This document shows positions 55,180 to 63,923 of a stretch of 64,000 bases of DNA, piece after piece (positions within the stretch are counted from its first letter, which is position 1; each line of letters opens with the position of its first letter). A model generated the notes under the pieces. That model was given only the letters and a program-made list of their open reading frames with translations. It did not search any database and was not told the DNA's origin. The stretch is from Caballeronia fortuita (GTDB lineage: Bacteria > Pseudomonadota > Gammaproteobacteria > Burkholderiales > Burkholderiaceae), in NCBI RefSeq assembly GCF_001544835.2, contig NZ_FCNX02000024.1, forward strand, positions 29,109 through 93,108, in the 5' to 3' direction. The translations under genes were made by a program, and so were the position numbers.

Positions 55180-55756
55180 ATTCGCTTACGCCTGCATGGC
55201 GCATTGCCTTTGATGACCGCGTGACGTCGCCGCGAAGAGTTGAACCGGCACCTTTCTCCTGAGTTAATCGGTTCCGCATGAGTTTGTCCGCGATGAAACA
55301 TTTCGGGCTTTCTCATGTCTGTTGGAAACGACCGGCGCGAACGCGTGAATCCGACGAAGGACAGCAAACGTTTCTCGAAGTCTCGCCGGTCAAAAGTGTC
55401 CAGTGAAAGGGCCTCTTGCAAGCCCCGCATGGGCAAATTGGCCCTTTAGCGCAAGGCTTGCGGCGCGTCCGTACGAGCGCCATCTCACGCAGACTCTCCA
55501 TTTCATGCGAAGCGCGCAAGGTTTCCCCATCGTGCGAAGCGTGGCGGCAGAGTTTTCCAGTTGCCGGCAAAGCCTTGTGCGACAGGGCTTTTCAGCGCAT
55601 CGCGCGGCATCGAAAATAACGCGCGTTCGATAACGTCATAACCCGATGGAACACGGATGAATCATTTTTCATTGTCCCTACGAAAGCAGGTGTCCTGTCG
55701 AAGGGATGTCGACCTGTGAGGCTTGTCGCACGGTGGTCGGAAATGCGCGGAGCATC

Positions 55757-55797
55757 GCGCGGGCGGTTTGCACTGAGGAAACTCGTGCCGCCCGCGC
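55757..55797. repeat. Intergenic hairpin with GAAA apex
   Basis: GCGCGGGCGG (55757-55766) pairs with CCGCCCGCGC (55788-55797). Inside, CAC/GTG and GAG/CTC add further pairs and close the tetraloop GAAA, with a small bulge. No T-run follows. It resembles the hairpin at 51539 in length and in its G-A-rich apex. Confidence 0.65.
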
Positions 55798-55906
55798 CTA
55801 TTCCTAAGACCACCAATGTTCATTACTGAAACAAAAATGGTGCGCTGCGCTGCACCAGAAAAAGTGCATCCGTTATGAGGCCCCGCCAGCATTGCGATTG
55901 ATCGCA

Positions 55907-55924
55907 TTGGCACAGTCCTCGCTA
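55907..55924 (+). promoter_or_regulatory. Candidate sigma-54 promoter for the Crp/Fnr-glycosyl operon
   Basis: TTGGCACAGTCCTCGCTA keeps GG and GC exactly ten bases apart, as sigma-54 needs, and TGGCAC matches the -24 box well. The -12 box (TCGCTA against TTGCA/T) is weaker. It would start about 180 bases ahead of the gene at 56114. Confidence 0.45.
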
Positions 55925-55994
55925 ATAGAGTCGCGCAACCCGAACCAGCGCGAACACAAAAAATCAATCCATGCGCCGACGGGCCGCTACGGGG

Positions 55995-56065
55995 CCGATG
56001 TGATGTGCCTTCCGAAGCGCCGAAAACGAAGTTTTTTCGGCGCGCTACGAAAACCGTCACATCGG
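55995..56065 (+). promoter_or_regulatory. Structured leader upstream of the Crp/Fnr gene (nested inverted repeats)
   Basis: CCGATGTGA (55995-56003) pairs with TCACATCGG (56057-56065) as an outer stem of nine pairs. Inside it GCGCCGAAAA (56017-56026) pairs with TTTTCGGCGC (56034-56043) around the loop CGAAGTT. Both stems are perfect. There is no T-run after either, so it is not a terminator. It ends 48 bases before the start codon. The outer arms also contain TGTGA/TCACA half-sites. Confidence 0.6.
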
Positions 56066-56113
56066 TAGATAAAAATTGAAGCGCAATGCGCGAAGTTTCG
56101 AGAGAGAACAATC

Positions 56114-56860
56114 ATGCTGACCCTCCAGTCCGACCTGCACGGCAATCATCTGCTCGGCGCGCTTCCGGCGCACGAATGGCAGGCGCTCACGCCGCATCTC
56201 GAACTCGTGCAGCTGCGCACCGAGCAACTGTTGTGCGACTCGGGCCAACGCATTCATCACGTCTACTTCCCGACGACGGCCATCATCTCGCTGCTGCATA
56301 CGATGGAAGACGGCGGTTCGGTCGAAATTGCCGCAGTGGGCCGCGAAGGCATGACGGGCGTGCCCGTTCTGACCGGCGGCGAAACGATGCCGACGCGCGT
56401 GCAGGTGCAATGCCCCGGCTTCGCATATCGCATGAGCGCGCAGGCATTGCGCGAGCAGTTCGGCCGCTCGGACTTCCTGCGCCGCCTGATGCTGCTCTAC
56501 ATGCAAGCGCTTCTGACGCAGGTCGCGCAGACGGCCGCGTGCAATCGCCATCACTCGCTGAACAAGCAACTTTGCCGCTGGTTGCTGATCGAAATCGATC
56601 GGACCGCGTCGAACGAGCTGCAAGTGACGCAGCAACTGATCGCCGACATGCTCGGCGTGCGTCGCGAAGGCGTCACCGAAGCGGCAGGCAAGCTTCACGA
56701 CGCGGGTCTCATTCATCACAGCCGCGGCTGCATCAAGGTCGTGGATCGCGAGGGTCTCGAAGCACGCGCATGCGAGTGCTACGGGCTCGTCAAGCGGGAG
56801 TTCGATCGACTACTTCCGCGTCTTCGTGCAACCGAGGCGGCATCGGCCTCAAGTGTCTAA
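56114..56860 (+). CDS. Crp/Fnr family transcriptional regulator
   Basis: A 248-residue regulator. The cyclic-nucleotide-like beta roll spans about 15-130 (LLCDSGQRIHHVYFPTTAIISLLHTMEDGGSVEIAAVGREGMTGVPVLTGG), followed by a dimer helix and a winged helix (LQVTQQLIADMLGVRREGVTEAAGKLHDAGLI, with SRGCIKVVDREGLE). The residues that bind cAMP in CRP are not evident, and there is no Fnr cysteine cluster, so the ligand is unknown. It ends 12 bases before the glycosyl phosphotransferase, so the two are probably one operon. Ribosome site AGAGAGA. Confidence 0.85.
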   Translation: MLTLQSDLHGNHLLGALPAHEWQALTPHLELVQLRTEQLLCDSGQRIHHVYFPTTAIISLLHTMEDGGSVEIAAVGREGMTGVPVLTGGETMPTRVQVQCPGFAYRMSAQALREQFGRSDFLRRLMLLYMQALLTQVAQTAACNRHHSLNKQLCRWLLIEIDRTASNELQVTQQLIADMLGVRREGVTEAAGKLHDAGLIHHSRGCIKVVDREGLEARACECYGLVKREFDRLLPRLRATEAASASSV

Positions 56861-56872
56861 CGGCTAGGATTA

Positions 56873-58312
56873 ATGCAAGAAAAAAACCACGACCTGTTCT
56901 CATGGCTCGCACGCTGTCTGGATGTCTGTCTCATCGTCGCGGGCGGATTGATCGCACATGAAGTACGCTTCTCGTCGCTGGACGTCAGCGATATTGAAAG
57001 GCTGCTGATCGCGTTCAATTCCGCGCTCGCTCTCCTGCTCTTCCCCGCATTCGGCGTATACGAAACCTGGCGCGGCAAGCCGTTCGCCATGATGCTCGCG
57101 CGCGTCACGCTGGCGTGGATGGCGGTCGTCGCGGGCGGCCTCGTGCTGGCATTCACGCTGCATCGTATGGATTCGGTGTCGCGGCTCTGGTTCGCGTACT
57201 CCACGATCATCTGCGGCGCGCTCATCATTGCGGCGAAGCTGATCGTGTATTCGGGACTGCGCCTGATGCGCGGACAAGGCCTGAACCAGCGCACGGTGGC
57301 GATCGTCGGCGCGCAAGGTTTCTCGCGCACGCTGCTCGCGCATCTGTGCAGCACGCCCGAGCAAGGCTTCACGCCCGTGTGCATTCTCGACACCACCGGC
57401 GACGAAGAGCTCCACGCGAGCGGCATCAGCGGCATGCCCACGCCGACGACTGCAATCGGCATGGGAGGCAATCGTTTGCCCGTGCTGAACGATTTCGACG
57501 AGCTCGTCGAGAAAGTGCGCACCGACGACATCAACGAAGTGTGGCTCGCGTTACCGCTGTCGCAGGAGCACACGATCTACCGCTTCGTGCACGCGCTGCG
57601 GCACGATTTCGTGAATCTCCGGCTGATTCCGGACACGCGCAGCATCTCGCTCTTCAATCATTCGATGACCGATGTCGCCGGCCTCGCGACCATCAATCTG
57701 ACGACCTCACCGGTCCATACGCTGCAGATGTGGCCGAAGATGCTGTTCGATCGCCTGTTCGCCGCAGCCGCGCTGCTCGCGCTTTCGCCGCTGATGATCG
57801 CGATCGCCATTGCCGTGAAGGCGACCTCGCAGGGTCCCGTGTTCTTCACGCAGCACCGCAAGGGCGCGGACGGCCGGCCGTTCCGCATCTACAAGTTCCG
57901 TTCGATGGGCGTGCATCGCGAACACGGACAGGTCACGCAGGCGACGCGCAACGATCCGCGCGTGACGAAGGTCGGCGCGTTCCTGCGGCGCACGAGCCTC
58001 GACGAGCTGCCGCAGTTCCTCAACGTGCTGTTCGGGCATATGTCGGTGGTCGGCCCGCGCCCGCACGCGATCGAGCACGACGACCTCTACAAGGATCTCG
58101 TCTACGGCTACATGTTCCGCTATCGCATCAAGCCGGGCATCACGGGCTGGGCGCAGGTGAACGGCTATCGCGGCGCGACGGAGAAGGTCGAGAAGATGCA
58201 GAGCCGCGTGAAGTTCGACCTCTTCTACATTCACAACTGGTCGTTCTGGTTCGACATCAAGATCGTCGCTATGACGATGTTCAAGGGATTCATCGGACGC
58301 AACGCGTACTGA
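56873..58312 (+). CDS. Undecaprenyl-phosphate glucose phosphotransferase (WcaJ-type)
   Basis: Puts the first sugar phosphate on undecaprenyl phosphate to begin exopolysaccharide synthesis. The 479-residue protein has about five membrane helices, a Rossmann-like central domain (TVAIVGAQGFSRTLLAHL), and the C-terminal sugar-transferase domain with FFTQHRKGADGRPFRIYKFRSM, LRRTSLDELPQFLNVLFGHMSVVGPRPHA and KPGITGWAQVNGYRG. Glucose as the sugar follows the family by eye. No polymerase or export genes follow in this window, so the rest of the pathway is elsewhere. Coupled with the Crp/Fnr gene. Confidence 0.9.
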   Translation: MQEKNHDLFSWLARCLDVCLIVAGGLIAHEVRFSSLDVSDIERLLIAFNSALALLLFPAFGVYETWRGKPFAMMLARVTLAWMAVVAGGLVLAFTLHRMDSVSRLWFAYSTIICGALIIAAKLIVYSGLRLMRGQGLNQRTVAIVGAQGFSRTLLAHLCSTPEQGFTPVCILDTTGDEELHASGISGMPTPTTAIGMGGNRLPVLNDFDELVEKVRTDDINEVWLALPLSQEHTIYRFVHALRHDFVNLRLIPDTRSISLFNHSMTDVAGLATINLTTSPVHTLQMWPKMLFDRLFAAAALLALSPLMIAIAIAVKATSQGPVFFTQHRKGADGRPFRIYKFRSMGVHREHGQVTQATRNDPRVTKVGAFLRRTSLDELPQFLNVLFGHMSVVGPRPHAIEHDDLYKDLVYGYMFRYRIKPGITGWAQVNGYRGATEKVEKMQSRVKFDLFYIHNWSFWFDIKIVAMTMFKGFIGRNAY

Positions 58313-58322
58313 TCGACGCGAC

Positions 58323-58363
58323 GGTAAAAAGCCCGGCGATGCCTGCATCGCCGGGCTTTGTTT
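58323..58363. terminator. Terminator between the glycosyl phosphotransferase and rpiA
   Basis: AAAGCCCGGCGATG and CATCGCCGGGCTTT form a perfect 14-bp stem around CCTG, with T-rich sequence on the plus side and A-rich on the minus. It should serve both convergent genes. Confidence 0.92.
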
Positions 58364-59053
58364 TTACTTGTAGTCGATCCGCTCGACGCCGTTTTCCGTG
58401 CCGAGCAGGCAGAGATTCGCGCCGCGCGCGGCGAAGAGCCCCACCGTCACGACGCCTGGCCACGCGTTGATCTGCGCTTCGAGCGCGCGCGGATCGGTGA
58501 TCGACAAGCCCTTCACGTCGATGATCTCGTTACCGTTGTCCGTGATGTACGGCGCGCCGTCTTTCGTCACGCGCACGATCGGCACGCCGCCGAGCGCGGC
58601 GAGCTTGCGGCCGATTGCGGTGCGCGCCATCGGCACGACTTCGACGGGCAACGGAAACGTGCCCATTACCGGCACGCGCTTGCTGGCATCGGCGATGCAC
58701 ACGAACACGTCCGCCACCGATGCGACGATCTTCTCGCGCGTGAGCGCGCCGCCGCCGCCTTTGATCATCGCGCCGCTCGCGTCGATTTCATCGGCGCCGT
58801 CGACATAGATGGAGAGCGTTTCGATGTCGTTCAGATCGAACACCTTGAAGCCGTGCGCTTCGAGCCGCGCCGTGGTCGCGAGCGAACTCGATACCGCGCC
58901 GCGATACCGCGCCTTCGTTTTCGCGATGGCGTCGATGAAGCAGTTGGCCGTCGATCCGGTGCCGACGCCGATGATCGCGCCTTCGGGCACGTTCGCGTTC
59001 ACGTAGTCGGCGGCGGCCTGGCCGACGAGTTGCTTGAGTTCGTCTTGAGTCAT
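58364..59053 (-). CDS. rpiA: Ribose-5-phosphate isomerase A
   Basis: Interconverts ribose-5-phosphate and ribulose-5-phosphate in the pentose phosphate pathway. The 229-residue protein has IIGVGTGSTANCFIDAI, SSLATTARLEAHGF, YVDGADEIDASGAMIKGGGGALTREKIVA with the catalytic Glu and Lys, and a C-terminus GLFAARGANLCLLGTENGVE. The start MTQDELKQLVG is the usual one. Upstream is the SirB2 gene. Confidence 0.97.
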   Translation of the reverse strand: MTQDELKQLVGQAAADYVNANVPEGAIIGVGTGSTANCFIDAIAKTKARYRGAVSSSLATTARLEAHGFKVFDLNDIETLSIYVDGADEIDASGAMIKGGGGALTREKIVASVADVFVCIADASKRVPVMGTFPLPVEVVPMARTAIGRKLAALGGVPIVRVTKDGAPYITDNGNEIIDVKGLSITDPRALEAQINAWPGVVTVGLFAARGANLCLLGTENGVERIDYK

Positions 59054-59128
59054 GGGAGCGGTGCTGCTTTATCGGAGAAAACTAAGATTTTAGCGAAGCG
59101 CGCGATGGGGCCGCACGGTTCGTGCACA

Positions 59129-59524
59129 TCACGCGATCGCGTGCAGGAAGCCGAGCGGATCGTGCGTGCGCGCCACCGACGCGATGAACGCGAACACGAT
59201 GATGGCCAGCACGCCGTAGACGGCGCGCGCAGCTTTCGTGCGGCCGCGCTTGAGCGCCAGCGTGCCGAGCACGATATAGACGACGAGACCGGCGATCTTC
59301 GCGCCGAGCCACGCGGCGTTTGGGGAGAACCCGATGATCGCGACGAGCGCGACGGCGCTTGCGAGCAGCAGCGTATCGACGATATGCGGCAGGATTTTCG
59401 CCGCCCGCGCGGTGAGAAGGCGCGAGTCCGTCAGCATCCAGATCCAGCGCAGCACGAAGCCGGCGATCGAGAGGGCCGCGCACGTCATGTGGATGGCGCG
59501 CAGCGGCAGGAAATATTCGTTCAT
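59129..59524 (-). CDS. SirB2-family membrane protein
   Basis: A 131-residue protein with four hydrophobic helices and the SirB pattern (LRAIHMTCAALSIAGFVLRWIWML; LPHIVDTLLLASAVALVAIIG). SirB proteins are of unknown function; the first member was named for an effect on invasion genes in Salmonella. It overlaps the amidase gene upstream as ATGA, so they are translated together. Confidence 0.83.
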   Translation of the reverse strand: MNEYFLPLRAIHMTCAALSIAGFVLRWIWMLTDSRLLTARAAKILPHIVDTLLLASAVALVAIIGFSPNAAWLGAKIAGLVVYIVLGTLALKRGRTKAARAVYGVLAIIVFAFIASVARTHDPLGFLHAIA

Positions 59525-60354
59525 TGGGAGAAGTATTTATCGAGCAAGGCCTGGGCGATGGCGTCGCTTTCGGCGTCCGCGTCGCCCGCGTAGTCGCTTG
59601 GGCGGAAGTGCATCTGGAAGGCGCTGAAGACGCGGCGCGTCTTGTCGTCGAGCACGCCGTCGGTCGCGACCTCGTAGCCGTAACGCTTTAGCTTTTCCTG
59701 CAACGCGCGCACGTCGGCGGGCGCTTTGGGATTGCGCCCGGCGAGATGCGCGGCGACGGTTACGTCGTCTGGCCATGCGCCCACGCCGGCGTCGTACAGC
59801 GCACGCCACGGAAAAAGCGGGCCGGGATCGATCTTGCGCTGCGGCGCGATATCGCTATGACCGACGATGCGCGTCGGCGGAAGGTTGTAGCGCGCGACGA
59901 TATCGCGCGATAGCTTGATGAGCGCGTCGACCTGCGCGGGCGGATACGGCTGCCATTTGCCGTCGGTGAGCGGGCCGATCGGGCCGAGATTCACGTTCTC
60001 GATGCCGATCGACGATGCGTTCAATTCCGTCGCGCCCTGCCACGAACTCACGCCCGCATGCCACGCGCGCTTGTCTTCCGGCACCAGTTGATAGACGACC
60101 GGCTCCCCTTTTTCGATGCGCGGGGCATCCGGGACGACGTAGTGCACGCTGACCTGGTTGCCGGTAAGCACCGCGAGGGATTGCGCCTCGTCGATTTCCG
60201 TGTAGTGCATCACGAGGAAACGGATGCGGGAATCGGCGTTTTTCGCGTGGTATTGCGTGTCGACGATGTAGGTGGCGCGGTCTTGCATGGTGGTGGTGCA
60301 GGCGGTGAGGAGGCAGGCCGAGATCGTCGCGGCCAGGGTTAGCGCTTTCTTCAT
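59521..60354 (-). CDS. AmiD-type N-acetylmuramoyl-L-alanine amidase, lipoprotein
   Basis: Outer-membrane zinc amidase cleaving the MurNAc-L-Ala bond in peptidoglycan fragments. The 277-residue protein has a lipobox LLTAC (Cys19), an amidase_2 domain with His50 (VMHYTE), His166 (VGHSDI) and Asp176 as zinc ligands, with Glu119 and Lys174 in the active site, and a C-terminal peptidoglycan-binding domain (KAPADVRALQEKLKRYGYEVATDGVLDDKTRRVFSAF). It recycles muropeptides, like E. coli AmiD. The stop overlaps the SirB2 start. Confidence 0.92.
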   Translation of the reverse strand: MKKALTLAATISACLLTACTTTMQDRATYIVDTQYHAKNADSRIRFLVMHYTEIDEAQSLAVLTGNQVSVHYVVPDAPRIEKGEPVVYQLVPEDKRAWHAGVSSWQGATELNASSIGIENVNLGPIGPLTDGKWQPYPPAQVDALIKLSRDIVARYNLPPTRIVGHSDIAPQRKIDPGPLFPWRALYDAGVGAWPDDVTVAAHLAGRNPKAPADVRALQEKLKRYGYEVATDGVLDDKTRRVFSAFQMHFRPSDYAGDADAESDAIAQALLDKYFSQ

Positions 60355-60381
60355 GCCGATAGGGATTGCAGGCGTCCTTGC

Positions 60382-61125
60382 TTACTTCTTCACCCCCCGC
60401 TGCCGCACCGCCTCGAACAGGCAGACGCCGCTCGCCACCGACACATTAAGACTTTCGACCGTTCCGGCCATCGGGATATTCATGATCTCGTCGCACGTCT
60501 CGCGTGTCAGACGGCGCATGCCCTCGCCTTCCGCGCCGACGACGATCGCCACCGGGCCATCGAGCTTCGTCTCATAGAGCGACGCCGTCGCTTCGCCCGC
60601 CGTGCCGATCACCCAGACGCCGGCGTCCTTCAACTCACGAAGCGCGCGCGCCAGATTCGTCACCGTGATGTACGGCACGCTCTCCGCCGCCCCGCTCGCG
60701 ACCTTCGCCGCGGTCGCGTTCAGGCCCGCCGAACGATCGCGCGGCGCGATCACCGCATGCGCGCCCGCCGCATCCGCGACGCGCAGACACGCGCCGAGAT
60801 TATGCGGATCGGTGACGCCGTCGAGCACCAGCAGCAACGGCGTGCCGGAAATGCCATCGAGCAGTTCAGCCAGATTCTGCGCGAGCGGCAAATCCTGCGC
60901 GCGCGCTACCACGCCCTGATGCTGCACGTTGCCCGACAGACCCCAGAGACGGCCTTCGTCGGCCGCGATCAGACGCACGCCCGCTTCCTTCGCGGTCCGC
61001 AGGAAATCCTGCATGCGCCGATCCTTGCGCGTCGGGTCGTACAGCACCTCCTCGATCGACGATGCATCCGCGCGCAAACGCGCGGTCACCGCGTGAAAAC
61101 CGTATAGAACCTTAAGACGTGACAT
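60382..61125 (-). CDS. rlmB: RlmB, 23S rRNA (guanosine-2251-2'-O)-methyltransferase
   Basis: SPOUT enzyme that methylates Gm2251 in the ribosomal P-site. The 247-residue protein has an N-terminal SpoU substrate-binding domain (VLYGFHAVTARLRADASSIEEVLYD) and the SpoU catalytic motifs (LDGVTDPHNLGACLRVADAAG; GAEGEGMRRL; IPMAGTVESLNVSVASGVCLFE). The ATG at 61125 is preceded by little ribosome sequence; the frame opens to 61179. It is downstream of rnr, the standard order. Confidence 0.95.
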   Translation of the reverse strand: MSRLKVLYGFHAVTARLRADASSIEEVLYDPTRKDRRMQDFLRTAKEAGVRLIAADEGRLWGLSGNVQHQGVVARAQDLPLAQNLAELLDGISGTPLLLVLDGVTDPHNLGACLRVADAAGAHAVIAPRDRSAGLNATAAKVASGAAESVPYITVTNLARALRELKDAGVWVIGTAGEATASLYETKLDGPVAIVVGAEGEGMRRLTRETCDEIMNIPMAGTVESLNVSVASGVCLFEAVRQRGVKK

Positions 61126-61164
61126 GGCTGATTCGAACCTTCGATGAAAACTTGAAAAGCACGA

Positions 61165-61195
61165 CGCGGTCCGAAGCACGAAGCATCGGACCGCG
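61165..61195 (-). terminator. Hairpin between rnr and rlmB
   Basis: CGCGGTCCGA (61165-61174) and TCGGACCGCG (61186-61195) form a 10-bp stem. On the minus strand T-rich sequence (GTGCTTTTC) follows after a gap. It may attenuate transcription from rnr to rlmB. Confidence 0.45.
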
Positions 61196-61226
61196 CGTGT
61201 TCATGGCGGCTGCCTGTTGGGCCGCC

Positions 61227-63770
61227 CTAACGTTTCTTGCGCGCCGGGCGTCCCTGCGACGCGGATTTCGACGCCGCCCCGCGCTTCTTCGCCGCGCCGC
61301 CGCGCGGGCCCACCGCGGACGATGCGCCCTTTTTCGTGCCGCCGCGTGCGCGCGTGCTCGGCGCGTCGTTGTCGGCGAACGGGCGAATGCGCGGTCCTGC
61401 GCCATTGCCCGCGCTCGCGGCATCGCCCGCACCCGGCGACGGACGCGGCGACGGCGGCTTCACCGGCGTATCGCGCACGAGCCGGAAATCGATCTTGCGC
61501 GCATCGAGATCGACGCGGCCGACCTGCACGCGCACGCGATCCGACATCCGGTAGCGAATGCCGGTGCGCTCGCCGCGCAATTCGTTCTTGATCTCGTCGT
61601 ACTGGAAGTAATCCGAGCCGAGCTCGGTCACGTGCACGAGCCCTTCGATGAAAAGCGAATCGAGCTGCACGAAAATGCCGAACGACGTCACGCCGTTCAC
61701 CATGCCGCCGTATTCTTCGCCGAGCTTGTCGCGCATGAAGTAGCACTTGAGCCACGCTTCGACGTCGCGCGAGGCTTCGTCGGCGCGGCGTTCGTTCGAC
61801 GAGCAATGCAGGCCGAGCTCTTCCCAGATCGCGACGCTGTTGCGCGCGCGGCCGCGGGCGGTGTCGTCCGATTTCTGCAGTTCGCGTGCGGCTTTCGTGA
61901 GGCCCGTGCTCAGCGATACATCGTGACCGATGTCCGGCAGATACTTCTTGCCCTGCAATATCGCGTAGATCGCCCGATGCGTGAGCAGATCGGGATAGCG
62001 CCGGATCGGACTCGTGAAGTGCGCGTAAGCTTCATACGCGAGGCCGAAGTGACCGATGTTGTCCGGGCTGTACACCGCCTGCTGCATCGAGCGCAGCACC
62101 ATCGACTGCAACATCTGCGCGTCGGGCCGGTCGCGGATCTGCGCGATCAACGCGGCGTAATCGCTCGCGTGCGGCTTGTCGCCGCCTGTCAGCGTCAGGC
62201 CGACGCCGCGCAGAAACGTGCGCAGGTTCTCGAGCTTCTCTTCCGTCGGCCCCGCGTGCACGCGATACAGACCCGGATGCTTGTTGCGCTTCAGAAAATC
62301 CGCCGCGCAGACGTTCGCGGCCAGCATGCATTCCTCGATCAGCCGATGCGCGTCGTTGCGATGACGCGGCACGATCTGCTCGATCTTGCCCTGCGAGTTC
62401 ACGACGATGTACGTCTCGGTCGTGTCGAAATCGATCGCGCCGCGCTTCTGGCGCGCCGCGTGCAGCGACTTGAAGACGCCGTACAGGTTCTGCAATTGCG
62501 GCAGGAGATCGGCGCGCTTCGCAGCTTCCGGGCCCTTCGTGTTGGTGAGCACGGCCGCGACTTCGGTGTACGTGAGGCGCGCCGCCGAGTGCATCACGCC
62601 CGGATAGAACTGATACGCCTTGATCTCGCCGCGCGCGGTGATGACCATGTCGCACACGAGCACGCAGCGATCGACATGCGGATTCAGCGAGCACAGACCG
62701 TTCGAGAGCTTCTCCGGCAGCATCGGAATCACGCGGCGCGGGAAATACACCGACGTGCTGCGATCGAGCGCGTCGACGTCCAGTGCTTCGTTCGGCCGCA
62801 CGTAATGCGACACGTCCGCGATCGCGACCAGCAGGCGAAAGCCCTGGCCGCGGCCGACGGTGACCGGTTCGCAATACACGGCGTCGTCGAAATCGCGCGC
62901 GTCTTCGCCGTCGATGGTGACGAGCGGCACGTCGCGCAGATCCACGCGATGGCGAATGTCGACCGGGCGCACTTCGTCGGGCAGCTTCGCGGCTGCGGCG
63001 AGCGCGGCATCGCTGAACTGGTGCGGCACGCCGTATTTGCGCACCGCGATCTCGATTTCCATGCCGGGATCGTCGATATCGCCGATCACTTCGGCCACGC
63101 GCCCGAGCGGCTGCGAATGGCGGCTCGGAAAATCTGTCAGATCGACGGATACGACCTGCCCGACCTTCGCCTTCTTCGGATTCTGCGTGATGAGAATGTC
63201 GTGGCCGATGCGCTTGTCTTCGGGCACTAGAATGAGCGCGCCGTTCTCATTGACGAGCCGCCCGATGACGCGCTTGTTCGCGCGGTCCGTCACCTCGACG
63301 ATATGCCCTTCCGGCCGCCCGCGCCGGTCATAGCCGACGATGCGCGCGAGCACGCGATCGTTGTGCATGACCTTCTGCATTTCGCCGTTAGGAAGGAAGA
63401 GATCGTCCTGGCCGTCGTCACGGATCAGGAAGCCGAAGCCGTCGCGATGTCCTTGCACGCGACCGGCAACGAAATTCGAAGGATGCGTGAGTTGATAGTG
63501 GCCGCGCTTGTCGAGGCGGATCTGCCCGTCGCGTTCCATTGCCGCCAGTCGCTTGAAAAATCCTTCGCGCTCCTGGCGCTTGATCGACAGCGCCTCGGCG
63601 ATGTCGTTCGCGGCATGCGGTGTCTCGCTCGTGCGCAGCACGCCGAGAATTTCTTCGCGGCTCGGAATCGGATACGGATATTTGCTCAAGGGCGTAGTCG
63701 TGATTTTTCTCGTTGGATGGGACTTTTGCGGTGCTTTGCAACCAATACTGCGGTCATCGTCGCGAGTCAT
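61227..63770 (-). CDS. rnr: Ribonuclease R
   Basis: 3'-5' exoribonuclease that can unwind and degrade structured RNA. The 847-residue protein has an HTH domain (SREEILGVLRTSETPHAANDIAEAL), cold-shock domains (GHRDGFGFLIRDDGQDDLFLPNGEM), an RNB domain with the active-site Asp cluster (TIDGEDARDFDDAVYCEP), an S1 domain (GMVNGVTSFGIFVQLDSLFIEGLVHV), and a long basic tail (about 755-847, KKGASS...GRPARKKR) for substrate binding. The start is not certain: ATG at 63770 gives 27 extra residues before SKYPYPIPSREE; a TTG at 63689 is the alternative. Next to rlmB. Confidence 0.95.
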   Translation of the reverse strand: MTRDDDRSIGCKAPQKSHPTRKITTTPLSKYPYPIPSREEILGVLRTSETPHAANDIAEALSIKRQEREGFFKRLAAMERDGQIRLDKRGHYQLTHPSNFVAGRVQGHRDGFGFLIRDDGQDDLFLPNGEMQKVMHNDRVLARIVGYDRRGRPEGHIVEVTDRANKRVIGRLVNENGALILVPEDKRIGHDILITQNPKKAKVGQVVSVDLTDFPSRHSQPLGRVAEVIGDIDDPGMEIEIAVRKYGVPHQFSDAALAAAAKLPDEVRPVDIRHRVDLRDVPLVTIDGEDARDFDDAVYCEPVTVGRGQGFRLLVAIADVSHYVRPNEALDVDALDRSTSVYFPRRVIPMLPEKLSNGLCSLNPHVDRCVLVCDMVITARGEIKAYQFYPGVMHSAARLTYTEVAAVLTNTKGPEAAKRADLLPQLQNLYGVFKSLHAARQKRGAIDFDTTETYIVVNSQGKIEQIVPRHRNDAHRLIEECMLAANVCAADFLKRNKHPGLYRVHAGPTEEKLENLRTFLRGVGLTLTGGDKPHASDYAALIAQIRDRPDAQMLQSMVLRSMQQAVYSPDNIGHFGLAYEAYAHFTSPIRRYPDLLTHRAIYAILQGKKYLPDIGHDVSLSTGLTKAARELQKSDDTARGRARNSVAIWEELGLHCSSNERRADEASRDVEAWLKCYFMRDKLGEEYGGMVNGVTSFGIFVQLDSLFIEGLVHVTELGSDYFQYDEIKNELRGERTGIRYRMSDRVRVQVGRVDLDARKIDFRLVRDTPVKPPSPRPSPGAGDAASAGNGAGPRIRPFADNDAPSTRARGGTKKGASSAVGPRGGAAKKRGAASKSASQGRPARKKR

Positions 63771-63868
63771 TCTAACACCCGTCTTTTAAGCGCCACGGGG
63801 CCTGCCGACCGATCCGGCGCGGCTCGCGCGGGCGCTGACGCACGAATGCGCGCATCGCATCGAAATGC

Positions 63869-63896
63869 TTGACAGTCGCCGCCGGGCCGCTATAAT
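63869..63896 (+). promoter_or_regulatory. Consensus sigma-70 promoter for tRNA-Leu
   Basis: TTGACA (63869-63874), 16-base spacer, TATAAT (63891-63896). Both hexamers are perfect. Transcription would start near 63903, about 20 bases before the tRNA. Confidence 0.9.
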
Positions 63897-63923
63897 GGCG
63901 ATCTTTGCTGCACACGCACCCTT

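Larger units (their letters stand above)
55125..56113. other. 989-bp gene-free region rich in hairpins
   Basis: No reading frame here has convincing coding character. It starts with the terminator at 55155-55179, then holds an 8-bp inverted repeat (55406-55413 with 55440-55447), a strong hairpin at 55757-55797, a sigma-54-like promoter at 55907, and the nested hairpins of the crp leader. The region is much longer than other spacers in the window. Confidence 0.55.

Noticed and set aside
55313..55570. Cys-rich 85-codon minus-strand frame in the 1-kb gene-free region
   Set aside because: No ribosome site, no domain and chance-like composition; cysteines arise from GC-rich codon patterns.
56018..56045. 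Inner hairpin upstream of the Crp/Fnr gene as an intrinsic terminator
   Set aside because: The T residues are inside the stem and loop, not after it, on either strand.
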